Positions 1-7,705 of a stretch of 18,360 nt of DNA are shown here, piece after piece. The stretch comes from Tateyamaria sp. (GTDB lineage Bacteria > Pseudomonadota > Alphaproteobacteria > Rhodobacterales > Rhodobacteraceae), in the NCBI GenBank assembly GCA_018668195.1, contig JABITU010000270.1, positions 1 to 18,360 on the forward strand, in the 5' to 3' direction. The notes under the pieces are model-generated. The model saw only the letters and a list, made by a program, of their open reading frames with translations, had not been told where the DNA came from and did no database searches. The stretch's first letter is position 1, and each line of letters starts with the position of its first letter. The position numbers and the translations under genes were made by a program.

Positions 1-925
1 ACCCTTGATGGGTTGTCGTGCTGTCTGGTGAGGACCCCGAACGCGCTGCAATTCTGTAGCGATAACAATAGCTTTTATGGCACAGAAACGACCCGCCCTT
101 GGACAGCCGATATCCCTTCATATCGGCCAACCGCGCCTTCACGCCCTTCTTGAGGGATTTGATTGTGTAGGTGTCGCTCGTCCACTCCCAAACATTTCCC
201 GCCATGTTAAACAGACCAAACCCATTTGCCTTGAACGAACGCGCAGGTGCAGTTGTTCCAAATCCATCCGCTTTGCTGTTCAAATCTGGGAATTTCCCTT
301 GCCAAATATTGCAGGGGAAACTGGAAATATCATCTGGCTCTTGATCGCCCCAAGGGAACTTCACTTCGCCCAAACCGCCACGCGCGGCATGCTCCCACTC
401 TGCCTCGGATGGCAACCGCCCACCGGCCCACACGGCATAGGCCTGCGCATCGTTCCAAGATACATGAACCACGGGATGATCTGGATGAAACGCCTCTTCT
501 TGCGTGCTCGGCCCATTCACATTCTGCCAATTTGCACCTTCAACACGTCGCCACCATTCAATGCCCTGCACCGCTTGCGTAGCGCCAACGTGCTCGGGAA
601 CTTCGGACCAGAAAACAAACGACCAGCCAAACTGATCTGCTTCTGTGATGTGACCCGTATCCTTGATGAATTCCGCAAACTCTGCATTTGTCACAACAGT
701 GGGGCTTATACGAAAGGGTTTCACATTCACATTGCGCAACGGTGTTTCCCCGTCATTCGGAATACCTGCCACGTTGGTTCCAACCAAGGCTTTGCCAACT
801 GAAATCAAAATCGCAGATTTGCTTTGCTCAACGGAGGACACGCGCTTTGCAGTTGCTACAGAAAGCGGCGTTTCCCCACGCGACGGCGTGCAGCATCCCT
901 TTATCGTATCGTCTTTGTTTTCCAT
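1..925 (-). CDS. Formylglycine-generating enzyme (sulfatase-modifying factor), 3' end outside window
   Basis: This enzyme family oxidises the active-site cysteine of type I sulfatases to formylglycine. The 308 visible residues start MENKDDTIKGCCTPSRGETP, a CCTP-type N-terminus I associate with bacterial members. They include the family motifs WWRRVEGANW, HPVVHVSWNDAQAYAVW, GGRLPSEAEWEHAARGG and NMAGNVWEWTSD. The catalytic segment GGSFLCHKSYCYRYR places Cys282 and Cys287 five residues apart, as the two copper-binding/redox cysteines are in characterised enzymes, so the copy looks catalytically intact. It breaks off after ARSGSSPDSTTTHQG, where homologues have only about 10 residues left. The ATG at 925 is the first in frame (an in-frame stop lies at 950-952; a GTG at 934 is possible). 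No strong ribosome binding site is visible. It lies downstream of the LuxR gene on the same strand but behind a terminator-like hairpin. No sulfatase gene is in the window. Confidence 0.93.
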   Translation of the reverse strand, partial: MENKDDTIKGCCTPSRGETPLSVATAKRVSSVEQSKSAILISVGKALVGTNVAGIPNDGETPLRNVNVKPFRISPTVVTNAEFAEFIKDTGHITEADQFGWSFVFWSEVPEHVGATQAVQGIEWWRRVEGANWQNVNGPSTQEEAFHPDHPVVHVSWNDAQAYAVWAGGRLPSEAEWEHAARGGLGEVKFPWGDQEPDDISSFPCNIWQGKFPDLNSKADGFGTTAPARSFKANGFGLFNMAGNVWEWTSDTYTIKSLKKGVKARLADMKGYRLSKGGSFLCHKSYCYRYRIAARSGSSPDSTTTHQG

Positions 926-971
926 TTTTACCACACTTGCGGAGCCAGTTTAATCTGACACCACGATAGTC

Positions 972-1003
972 AAAAAAGAAATGCGCCCCAACCCAAAGTT
1001 GGG
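972..1003 (-). terminator. Rho-independent terminator-like hairpin after the LuxR gene
   Basis: Read on the minus strand, CCCAAC and GTTGGG form a 6-bp stem with a 5-base loop (987-1003). About ten bases further on comes a T-rich tract with six consecutive T (972-977). It lies about 50 bases past the LuxR stop codon and before the next gene on the same strand. The stem is short and the gap to the T run is long, so strength is uncertain. Confidence 0.45.
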
Positions 1004-1050
1004 CACGGCTTGAATGTTTCTTACAGAACGAGATCCCGCCGCGCGTAACT

Positions 1051-1857
1051 CTACAATGTGAAAGGTTCATTTTGAGACGACAAAATCGGGAGCATCAATC
1101 CAAACAGCTCTGCTTGGGATGAAACTTCACACCTTTTGTACAATTGTTTGCGAAAAACTTTTACGGTTTGCGGCGAAATCCCAAGGCGCAGACCGATTGA
1201 CGTAGACGAATGCCCCTGAAGAACCAAAAGCGCCACTTCTGCCTGTCGATTGGTCAAATTGATATCTTGGGTTTCTGCAATCAAACGGATCATTCGATCA
1301 ACGACACGTTCTTTGCAATCATCACTGCCAAACCGCAGTTTCGCCCAATTCGCGCAAACAAGGGCTTCCACAATTGGAGACACTTGTTTCGCGGCTAATC
1401 TTTCGCGCCTCGAAAATTTTTGGCCAGATCGTTCGTCGCGACCTAGGCAAACGTGGACACCAATTTCTGGTGATGGCCAAACAACAAAAGCAATTTCATC
1501 AATCAACGTTGTACGGCGATAGTAGTCGTTAAAATACCGGTTGCGATTGAATTGATCAGGCGCAATCTCTGAAATCCGATAGAGTCCCGCCTCGGCGCCA
1601 GAATGGTGCAGTTCATAGAATGGATCCAACAAGTAGGCCCCCCGCAAATATACGGATTCCATGTTGCGGTGTACTTCCGAAGTTTCACCGTCCGTCATCA
1701 GTAAGCGCGGTGTTTGATCGCGAAAGTATGTCAAAATCGTTGTGTTATCTTGATGCACTAGCGCGCGCAGCCAGAGATTTAAATTTTGGGCAAACTGATC
1801 TTCGTTCAATGATTTGATCGTCCGCGCCAACAGGATTTCAGACTCTTCTGCGTCCAC
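1051..1857 (-). CDS. LuxR-family transcriptional regulator, divergent from the polyamine operon
   Basis: The protein has an N-terminal sensor-like region of about 200 residues and a C-terminal LuxR/FixJ-type helix-turn-helix. The DNA-binding part reads LTNRQAEVALLVLQG, then SIGLRLGISPQTVKVFRKQ and a final amphipathic helix. The sensor region contains YLLDPFYELHHSG, recalling the Asp-Pro pair of acyl-homoserine-lactone-binding domains. The aromatic residues typical of true autoinducer receptors are not evident, so the ligand is unknown. I prefer the GTG at 1857 (268 residues) because AAGAGG sits nine bases upstream. The longer option, GTG at 1899 (282 residues), lacks a Shine-Dalgarno sequence and would run through the 14-bp palindrome at 1875-1888. 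Divergent placement next to potA suggests it controls the polyamine operon and perhaps itself; this is inference from position. Confidence 0.85.
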   Translation of the reverse strand: MDAEESEILLARTIKSLNEDQFAQNLNLWLRALVHQDNTTILTYFRDQTPRLLMTDGETSEVHRNMESVYLRGAYLLDPFYELHHSGAEAGLYRISEIAPDQFNRNRYFNDYYRRTTLIDEIAFVVWPSPEIGVHVCLGRDERSGQKFSRRERLAAKQVSPIVEALVCANWAKLRFGSDDCKERVVDRMIRLIAETQDINLTNRQAEVALLVLQGHSSTSIGLRLGISPQTVKVFRKQLYKRCEVSSQAELFGLMLPILSSQNEPFTL

Positions 1858-1874
1858 GAATGTGTACCTCTTTG

Positions 1875-1888
1875 GGGGTATATACCCC
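1875..1888. promoter_or_regulatory. Perfect 14-bp palindrome, candidate operator
   Basis: GGGGTATATACCCC is identical to its reverse complement. It lies between the divergent LuxR and potA genes, about 20 bases upstream of the preferred LuxR start and 6 bases upstream of a possible potA -35 box. The position would suit either activation of potA or autoregulation of the LuxR gene. Binding by the neighbouring LuxR protein is inference. Confidence 0.5.
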
Positions 1889-1893
1889 TCGAA

Positions 1894-1923
1894 TTGCACC
1901 GAATACGCTTAAGAGTCAATAAT
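1894..1923 (+). promoter_or_regulatory. Possible sigma-70 type promoter of the polyamine operon
   Basis: TTGCAC (1894-1899) and AATAAT (1918-1923) are separated by 18 bases. The -10 matches the consensus at 5 of 6 positions, while the -35 is weak. A weak -35 next to the palindrome would suit an activator-dependent promoter. The assignment is by eye only. Confidence 0.3.
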
Positions 1924-1959
1924 TGGGGGTGCAGCCACGTTTGGCTGATTGGAAATAAA

Positions 1960-3036
1960 GTGCCAGAAAACGACAACATCGCAGTTGATATTCAGAACGT
2001 CACCAAAATGTATGGCGCATTCACAGCGTTAAAAGACGTGAATCTCGATATCCGAGACAACGAATTTTTCACGCTGCTTGGCCCATCGGGCTGCGGCAAA
2101 ACCACTTTGTTGCGTTCCATCGCTGGTTTTGAAGATATCACCAAAGGCGCGATTGTTTTGTACGGCCAAAACATCGCAAATTTATTGCCAAACCAACGGC
2201 CAGTTAACACAGTTTTCCAGCAATACGCGCTGTTCCCGCACATGAATGTCACGCAAAATGTGATGTTTGGGTTGCTTCGCCTCGGCCAAGATAAAGCCAC
2301 GGCCAAGGCCCGTGTCGGAGAGGTGTTGGAGCTCGTACAGCTCACTGCTTTTGCGGATCGCATGCCGAGCCAGCTGTCTGGTGGACAACAACAACGTGTC
2401 GCCTTGGCCCGCGCCCTTGCCCCTAGCCCAAAGGTGCTGTTGCTCGATGAACCGCTATCGGCACTAGACCTAAAGCTGCGCCAAGCAGTGCGGCTGGAAT
2501 TGCAACAGATCCAGCAACAAACCGGCATTACCTTTGTCTTTGTTACCCACGATCAAGAAGAAGCCCTCACCATGTCCGATCGCATCGCGGTGATTGAGGG
2601 TGGGCAGGTTCAACAAGTTGGCAGTGCGCGTGAAATTTATGAGGCACCCAAGAACAAATTTGTGGCGGATTTCATTGGCGAAACAAACTTGCTGGATGTG
2701 AATGTCACTGATCTCGCTGGCGGAAAAGGCTCCTGTATCCTGCCTAGTGGTGCGCAGATCACGTGTCCCGCCGCCGACGGCGCTCATGCTGGCCCGGGCC
2801 ATCTGTCTGTGCGTCCTGAACGCATCGCAATCACAACAGCAGGCGGTGGTCTTGTGCAAGGCAACGCATCGCGCCACATCTATCTTGGCACTGACGTCCA
2901 TGTCGAAGTCACCTTGACCGATGGTGAAAAAGTCACTGTTCGCATGCAAAACTCCACTCAAATTCAAATTCCGGAAGTCGGCCAAGCGGTTGGCCTTGAA
3001 TTCGAGGCAGACGCCGCACGTCTGTTGGTGGACTGA
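1960..3036 (+). CDS. potA: Spermidine/putrescine ABC transporter, ATP-binding subunit
   Basis: This cytoplasmic ATPase energises polyamine import. With the GTG at 1960 as start (358 residues) it shows Walker A GPSGCGKTT (41-49), Q-loop FQQYALFPH (86-94), signature LSGGQQQR (139-146), Walker B LLLDEP (160-165) followed by the D-loop SALD, and the switch histidine in VTHDQEE (195-201). A C-terminal TOBE-type region of about 80 residues follows (SVRPERI), typical of PotA/UgpC-like ATPases. The frame is open upstream to 1894, but those 22 residues (HRIRLRVNNW...) are not family-like. GTG 1960 has a modest GGAA element just upstream and gives the usual N-terminus. It is the first gene of a seven-gene operon, and its TGA overlaps the potB ATG by one base. 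Polyamine specificity is inferred from family and neighbours. Confidence 0.93.
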   Translation: MPENDNIAVDIQNVTKMYGAFTALKDVNLDIRDNEFFTLLGPSGCGKTTLLRSIAGFEDITKGAIVLYGQNIANLLPNQRPVNTVFQQYALFPHMNVTQNVMFGLLRLGQDKATAKARVGEVLELVQLTAFADRMPSQLSGGQQQRVALARALAPSPKVLLLDEPLSALDLKLRQAVRLELQQIQQQTGITFVFVTHDQEEALTMSDRIAVIEGGQVQQVGSAREIYEAPKNKFVADFIGETNLLDVNVTDLAGGKGSCILPSGAQITCPAADGAHAGPGHLSVRPERIAITTAGGGLVQGNASRHIYLGTDVHVEVTLTDGEKVTVRMQNSTQIQIPEVGQAVGLEFEADAARLLVD

Positions 3037-3956
3037 TGGCAGCAGGCCCACAGCCCACACCCAACTCCAACACCAGCACCTATGCTGGCTTTGGCATACC
3101 GCTGATCTTACCAGCTTGGGTCATCATCGGATTCTTTCTGGTGGTGCCAGTTTGCGTGATGCTGATTTACTCCTTCCTGACCAAGGAATTTCGCGGAGGT
3201 GTAATCTGGGAATTTTCACTGGCCGCTTATGACCAATTTTTCTTTGATCGCGGCCTCTTTGGGGACGAAGCACCCAAGATTGAATGGACCTACATATCCA
3301 TCTTCTGGCGTTCGATCTGGCAAGCAGCGGTGGCCACGGTGTTCTGCCTTATCATCGGTTTTCCGACAGCATGGTTCATTGCCACTCGCACGGGGCGCAA
3401 CCGTTCTATCTGGTTGTTCCTTATTACGATTCCCTACTGGGTGAACCTGTTGATCCGCACAATCTCGATGAAATTTCTGATCCGTGACAATGGACCGATG
3501 AATGAGCTTATGCTTTCATCAGGATTGATCTCAGAGCCTATCCACATCATCAACACCAATCTGGCTGTCCAACTTGGTTTGTTCTATTCCTATTTGCCGT
3601 TCATGGTGCTGCCAATTTACGCCGCCGTTGAACGCTATAATTTCGCACTCAGCGAGGCCGCTGCCGACCTCTATGCCTCGCGCTATGTAACCTTGACCCA
3701 AATCATCCTGCCCGCAGTGAAGCCGGGCATAATTGCAGGCTGCATCCTTGTGTTTGTACCCAGCCTCGGCGCCTTTCTTGCGCCCGATCTGTTGGGCGGT
3801 GCGAAAAACTTTATGATCGGTTCGCTGATCGAAGAACAATTCAAAGGCGCTGCTGGCAATTGGCCCTTTGGGGCTGCCGCCTCGATGATCCTTCTGTCGA
3901 TGGTTCTGGTGGTTCTCACGCTTTATGCGCGTCAACAAACACGGGAGCAGGGATAG
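3036..3956 (+). CDS. potB: Spermidine/putrescine ABC transporter, permease subunit 1
   Basis: Inner-membrane permease of the polyamine importer, 306 residues, close to the usual PotB/PotH length. Hydrophobic segments are visible at about 20-46, 90-117, 125-142, 178-197, 230-250 and 282-298, consistent with six membrane helices. The cytoplasmic EAA loop that docks on the ATPase is present at about 207-231 ([20 protein letters not shown]). The ATG shares its A with the last base of the potA stop codon, so translation is probably coupled. The stop TAG overlaps the GTG of potC in the same manner. The soluble N-terminal tail of about 18 residues is rich in Pro, Ser and Thr. Confidence 0.92.
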   Translation: MAAGPQPTPNSNTSTYAGFGIPLILPAWVIIGFFLVVPVCVMLIYSFLTKEFRGGVIWEFSLAAYDQFFFDRGLFGDEAPKIEWTYISIFWRSIWQAAVATVFCLIIGFPTAWFIATRTGRNRSIWLFLITIPYWVNLLIRTISMKFLIRDNGPMNELMLSSGLISEPIHIINTNLAVQLGLFYSYLPFMVLPIYAAVERYNFALSEAAADLYASRYVTLTQIILPAVKPGIIAGCILVFVPSLGAFLAPDLLGGAKNFMIGSLIEEQFKGAAGNWPFGAAASMILLSMVLVVLTLYARQQTREQG

Positions 3957-4768
3957 TGGCTTCTAAAAACCTCGACCTGCGCCGCTTTCCAGGTTTCTTG
4001 CCACTGACATATTTATGTCTGTTCCTACTCTATGCGCCGCTGATCATTGTGATGATTTATTCCTTTAACGACAGCGCCTCGATCACCCGTTGGGACAGTA
4101 TGTCCTTGCGCTGGTACCAAGAAGTATTCTTTGGGGTCGAAGCTCCAAAATTCAGAACCGCCACTTTCAACTCCGTCACGATTGCGCTGATTGCCGCCAC
4201 ATCCGCCACAATCATCGCGACCATGGCGGCCACGGCTATGCTGCGCTCTGGCAAGTTTCGCGGAAAATCCGCCAGCTTTGCGTTGATCAATCTGCCTTTG
4301 ATGGTACCAGAAATCGTGACCGCCGTTGCTACGCTTATCTTCTTCTCGGCGATCGGCTTTAAGGCTGGTTACCTAACGATCGTACTGGCCCATATCGTGT
4401 TCTGCATCCCGTTTGCTTACCTGCCCATCGCGGCACGGATGCAAGGGATCGAGGACACGTTTGAACAAGCCGCTCAAGATCTGTACGCCACGCGTTTTCA
4501 GACCTTTCGCTTGATCCTTCTTCCGCTCATGACGCCGGGCATCCTGTCGGGCTTCTTGCTGGCATTTATCATTTCGCTGGATGACTTTATTATCACCAAC
4601 TTTGTCAAAGGTGCAGGCGTCGAAACCCTGCCCACTGCAATCTATGGTGCCGTCAGGCAAGGCATCAAACCCAACATTATGGCAATTTCCACACTGCTGC
4701 TTCTGGTATCCGTGGTCTTTGTCACCCTGTCCTATTTCGTCGGTCGGATGGGGGAAAAGAATAAATGA
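3956..4768 (+). CDS. potC: Spermidine/putrescine ABC transporter, permease subunit 2
   Basis: Second permease of the importer, 270 residues from the GTG at 3956. That codon overlaps the potB stop (TAGTG) and is preceded by purine-rich GGGAGCAGGGA. An upstream in-frame ATG at 3860 lies inside potB and would add 32 residues unlike any permease, so I rejected it. Hydrophobic segments lie at about 14-37, 72-94, 107-124, 130-150, 190-207 and 240-262. The EAA-type loop is at about 169-196 ([20 protein letters not shown]). The N-terminal [20 protein letters not shown] matches the first helix of PotC/PotI proteins. Its TGA overlaps an ATG at 4765, but the better potD start lies 30 bases downstream. 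Confidence 0.92.
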   Translation: MASKNLDLRRFPGFLPLTYLCLFLLYAPLIIVMIYSFNDSASITRWDSMSLRWYQEVFFGVEAPKFRTATFNSVTIALIAATSATIIATMAATAMLRSGKFRGKSASFALINLPLMVPEIVTAVATLIFFSAIGFKAGYLTIVLAHIVFCIPFAYLPIAARMQGIEDTFEQAAQDLYATRFQTFRLILLPLMTPGILSGFLLAFIISLDDFIITNFVKGAGVETLPTAIYGAVRQGIKPNIMAISTLLLLVSVVFVTLSYFVGRMGEKNK

Positions 4769-4797
4769 CGACGACACTCAACCAAGGGAGACTTAAA

Positions 4798-5832
4798 TTG
4801 AAAAAACTACTGAAACTTGGCGTTTCTGCGCTGGCCATTTCACTTGCTGCAAATGCCGCCAGTGCTGAAGGCAAACTGGTAATTTACAACTGGTTTGAAT
4901 ATCTGCCGCAAGACCTGATCGACAAGTTCGCGGCCGAAGCTGGCGTCGAAGTCACAATGGATACATTCGACTCCAACGAAGCCATGTTGGCCTCGCTCAA
5001 GGCTGGCAAAATGGGGACCTATGACGTTGCTGTACCGTCAGATTATATGGTCGACATTATGGGCGGCGAAGGCATGCTCGACACATTCACACGCGACGAG
5101 ATGCCAAACTTTGGCAACATCATGGATCAGCAAATGAACCTTAGCTTTGATCCAGAGCGTAAAAGCTCGGTTCCATACCAATGGGGCTCCACGAGCTTTG
5201 CTGTGAACCGTGACGATTACAAAGGCGACATCAATACGCTCGCGATGGTTTTTGATCCGCCAGAGGAAGTTAGAGGCAAGATCAACGTGTTGGACAGCCA
5301 AGGCGAACTCCTCGCTCTTGGGTCGATGTATTTGGGTATCCCACAATGTTCCACTGATCGTGAACAGCTCAAGGCGCTGAACGATCTGTTGCTTGCGGCA
5401 AAACCACATTGGGCCAGCTTTGGCTCTGACGTGGCAAAAGATGTGCTTGTGTCTGGCGATGCTTCTGTTGGCATGATCTGGTCCGGCTTTTCGGCCAAGG
5501 CCCGCGAAGAAGGCGCGAACGTTGAATACGCCTTTCCCAAAGAAGGTTATGTGGTTTGGATGGATAACATCGTTCTGTTGAAAGATGCACCAAACCGCGC
5601 CAACGCACTCAAGTTCATGAACTTCATGCTGGAACCAGAAAACGCGGCGGCGCTGACTAATTTTGCGGCCTACACGGCAGGGGTAAATGGTACAGAACCG
5701 TTCCTGTCTGATGCAGTGAAAAACTCGCCAGAATCCAATCCACCTGCCACTCCAGTGGGCCAATTGGTTGAAGCTTGCGCGCAAGAAGTTCAGGCGGTGT
5801 ATGACACAATCTGGACCAACCTGAAAAAGTAG
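4798..5832 (+). CDS. potD: Periplasmic polyamine-binding protein of the ABC transporter
   Basis: Extracytoplasmic substrate-binding subunit that delivers polyamines to the permeases. The TTG at 4798 gives 344 residues and has a good ribosome binding site (AGGGAG, seven bases upstream). It also yields a classical signal peptide: MKKLL, a hydrophobic core and ANAASA before EGKLVIYNW, so cleavage is likely after residue 23. The alternative ATG at 4765, overlapping potC, would add 11 polar residues before the signal peptide. Family features include LVIYNWFEYLPQDLIDKF, the SDYMVDIM segment and VPYQWGSTSFAVNR, as in PotD/PotF/SpuD-type proteins. Whether it prefers putrescine, spermidine or an acetylated form cannot be read from the sequence. 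A strong hairpin follows the gene. Confidence 0.92.
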   Translation: MKKLLKLGVSALAISLAANAASAEGKLVIYNWFEYLPQDLIDKFAAEAGVEVTMDTFDSNEAMLASLKAGKMGTYDVAVPSDYMVDIMGGEGMLDTFTRDEMPNFGNIMDQQMNLSFDPERKSSVPYQWGSTSFAVNRDDYKGDINTLAMVFDPPEEVRGKINVLDSQGELLALGSMYLGIPQCSTDREQLKALNDLLLAAKPHWASFGSDVAKDVLVSGDASVGMIWSGFSAKAREEGANVEYAFPKEGYVVWMDNIVLLKDAPNRANALKFMNFMLEPENAAALTNFAAYTAGVNGTEPFLSDAVKNSPESNPPATPVGQLVEACAQEVQAVYDTIWTNLKK

Positions 5833-5841
5833 AACCTTTTT

Positions 5842-5865
5842 GGAGAGCGGCTTATCCCGCTCTCC
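5842..5865 (+). terminator. Intercistronic hairpin after potD
   Basis: GGAGAGCGG (5842-5850) and CCGCTCTCC (5857-5865) form a perfect 9-bp stem with a 6-base loop, ten bases after the potD stop. Only ATTTC follows, not a T run. It is therefore better read as a partial terminator or a 3' mRNA stabiliser that would raise potD product over the downstream enzymes. That role is inference from position. Confidence 0.55.
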
Positions 5866-5886
5866 ATTTCACGCAATAGGCCCAAA

Positions 5887-6912
5887 ATGAAAACGATTTT
5901 CAGCGAGAACCATCTGCTGCGCGACGCGAAAACCGAGCTGTTCGGTGGCGAATTGGTTGAACCCTTTGAACGCCCATCACGCGCGAAATACATCCACGAT
6001 CGGTTGACGCAAACCAGTTTCGGCCCGGTCGTCCCGCCCAATGAATACGGCATGGACCCGATCTTGCGCATTCATGACGCAGATTTTGTGCAATTTCTAC
6101 AAGACGCATGGTCACTTTGGGAGGCAGAAGGATTCAAAGGGGAAGCCATACCAACCTGTTGGCCCGCACGGCGCATGTCTGACAAGAAGCCAAACTTTAT
6201 CGAGGGCTTGCTTGGATATTACGCGCTCGCCGCTGAAACAGCCCTAACCGCGGGTACATGGCCAGCCGCCTACGCCAGTGCGCAAGTCGCAATCACGAGC
6301 GCACATGAAATTCTTGCAGGTAAAAATGCTTTCGCGTTATGCCGCCCCCCTGGTCATCACGCGGCGATTGATATGTACGGCGGCTATTGTTTCTTAAACA
6401 ACGCTGCAATCGCCGCGCAAACTCTGCGCGACAACGGTATGAAGCGCGTTGCAATTGTTGATGTGGATTTTCACCACGGTAATGGCACGCAGGACATTTT
6501 TTACAGACGTGATGACATTATGTTTGCGTCGCTTCACGGCGACCCGATGGACGCCTTCCCGCATTTCCTTGGCCATGCAGATGAAACGGGCGCAGGCGAA
6601 GGCGTTGGATTCAATCACAACTACCCGATGCCACCGGGGACCACGTTCGACGTTTGGCGAAGGGCACTGAAAGATGCGCTAGAAAAGGTCGCGGCCTATC
6701 AACCTGACGCGCTAGTCATCTCGCTAGGAGTGGACACGTTTGAAACCGATCCGATCAGCTTCTTTAAACTAAAGTCAGAAGATTTCACGACCTATGGAGC
6801 AGATATCGCGGCCGTTAACCTGCCGACATTGTTCGTGATGGAAGGTGGCTACGACATCGCAGAAATCGGCTTGAACACTGTCAACGTCCTCACTGGTTTT
6901 GAAAGCGTCTAA
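5887..6912 (+). CDS. Acetylpolyamine amidohydrolase (class II HDAC-like deacetylase)
   Basis: Predicted cytoplasmic zinc enzyme that removes acetyl groups from acetylated putrescine or spermidine. Its 341 residues equal, from memory, the length of the Mycoplana ramosa enzyme. Visible motifs are CRPPGHHA (catalytic His157/His158), VDVDFHHGNGTQDIF (zinc ligands Asp194 and His196), SLGVDTFETDP (third ligand Asp283) and MEGGYD (transition-state Tyr322). Glu106 and Glu117 coincide with residues recalled as shaping the polyamine-binding groove at the dimer interface. That favours a polyamine substrate over acetyl-lysine. The ATG at 5887 lacks a strong ribosome binding site. The gene follows the transporter genes on the same strand, with the nitrilase gene 16 bases downstream. 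Histone-type or acetoin-utilisation deacetylases share the fold but fit less well. Confidence 0.93.
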   Translation: MKTIFSENHLLRDAKTELFGGELVEPFERPSRAKYIHDRLTQTSFGPVVPPNEYGMDPILRIHDADFVQFLQDAWSLWEAEGFKGEAIPTCWPARRMSDKKPNFIEGLLGYYALAAETALTAGTWPAAYASAQVAITSAHEILAGKNAFALCRPPGHHAAIDMYGGYCFLNNAAIAAQTLRDNGMKRVAIVDVDFHHGNGTQDIFYRRDDIMFASLHGDPMDAFPHFLGHADETGAGEGVGFNHNYPMPPGTTFDVWRRALKDALEKVAAYQPDALVISLGVDTFETDPISFFKLKSEDFTTYGADIAAVNLPTLFVMEGGYDIAEIGLNTVNVLTGFESV

Positions 6913-6928
6913 CGCGAAAGGAGGGGCC

Positions 6929-7705
6929 ATGAAAATCGCAGCATACCAAGGCCCATCTCCTGAAGGTGACCTTTTCTATGCCTTCAGAAAAATAGATGAA
7001 ACACTGGCTCAAGCCGCCAAACAGGGTGCGCAAATGGTTGTGTTTCCAGAACTTTACCTGCTGGGGTACAATCAAATGCACCACCACGCAGAGCTGGCCC
7101 AATCCGTCGGCGGCGATTGGGAAATGCGCTGCGCCACCCTTGCCCAAAAACACAAATGCGGTCTGACAATCGGCTGGGCGGAACGGGACGGCGGAATTCT
7201 TTACAACAGCGCCAGCACTTTTGATGCAAACGGAACCAAACTCGGCCGTTACCGCAAAATCCAACTTTGGGGATCAGTCGAGCCTTCCGTCTTTGCCTTT
7301 GGCGATAGCTACACCACCTTCACCCTAAACGGCGTGAAAACCGCAATCCTTATCTGCTATGACGTGGAATTTGCACAGCACTGCCGCGCCCTTGCAGATA
7401 TGGCGGTCAAACGCATTCTAGTCCCCACCGCAAACCCCGCCGATTTCAGCCTTGTGTGCAACACACTTGTTCCAGCGCGCGCGACTGAAAACAACCAAAC
7501 GATCGTCTATGCCAATTATTGCGGCGCAGACAACGGCCTGTCGTTTTGCGGCCAATCCATCATTGCAGGCCCCGCCGAAACAATCCTGACCCAAGCCACC
7601 CGCGACGCGGAAATCCTCCTCATCGCTGACCTGAATGAAACAGATCAAATCGAACCGTCCCAACTGTCTACACAGCAAGCGGATTACAGAAAGGTATCTC
7701 CATGA
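6929..7705 (+). CDS. Nitrilase-superfamily carbon-nitrogen hydrolase
   Basis: Predicted cytoplasmic amidohydrolase of 258 residues with the Glu-Lys-Cys triad: Glu41 (VVFPELYLLGY), Lys110 (GRYRKIQLWG) and Cys143 (ILICYDVEF). Substrates of this superfamily include N-carbamoylputrescine, omega-amides and aliphatic amides. The position between an acetylpolyamine deacetylase and an aminotransferase suggests a linear C4-C5 amide or carbamoyl compound from polyamine or arginine breakdown; the exact substrate cannot be told. The ATG at 6929 is chosen because AAAGGAGG lies just upstream. A TTG 30 bases earlier overlaps the preceding gene and has no support. The stop overlaps the aminotransferase start (ATGA), indicating coupled translation. 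Confidence 0.88.
   Translation: MKIAAYQGPSPEGDLFYAFRKIDETLAQAAKQGAQMVVFPELYLLGYNQMHHHAELAQSVGGDWEMRCATLAQKHKCGLTIGWAERDGGILYNSASTFDANGTKLGRYRKIQLWGSVEPSVFAFGDSYTTFTLNGVKTAILICYDVEFAQHCRALADMAVKRILVPTANPADFSLVCNTLVPARATENNQTIVYANYCGADNGLSFCGQSIIAGPAETILTQATRDAEILLIADLNETDQIEPSQLSTQQADYRKVSP

Noticed and set aside
77..802. Long open plus-strand frame of 241 codons
   Set aside because: It is antisense to the formylglycine-generating enzyme gene, whose motifs and catalytic cysteines are unmistakable on the minus strand. The plus-strand translation shows no family resemblance.
828..1070. 80-codon minus-strand frame bridging the LuxR 3' end and the gap
   Set aside because: Overlaps two well-supported genes in other frames and has no recognisable features or ribosome binding site.
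3860..3955. Longer potC start inside potB
   Set aside because: The extra 32 residues do not resemble a permease N-terminus, and the GTG at 3956 overlaps the potB stop with a purine-rich site upstream.
4765..4797. potD start at the ATG overlapping the potC stop
   Set aside because: It would put 11 polar residues ahead of an otherwise standard signal peptide. The TTG at 4798 has AGGGAG at good spacing and gives MKKLL directly.
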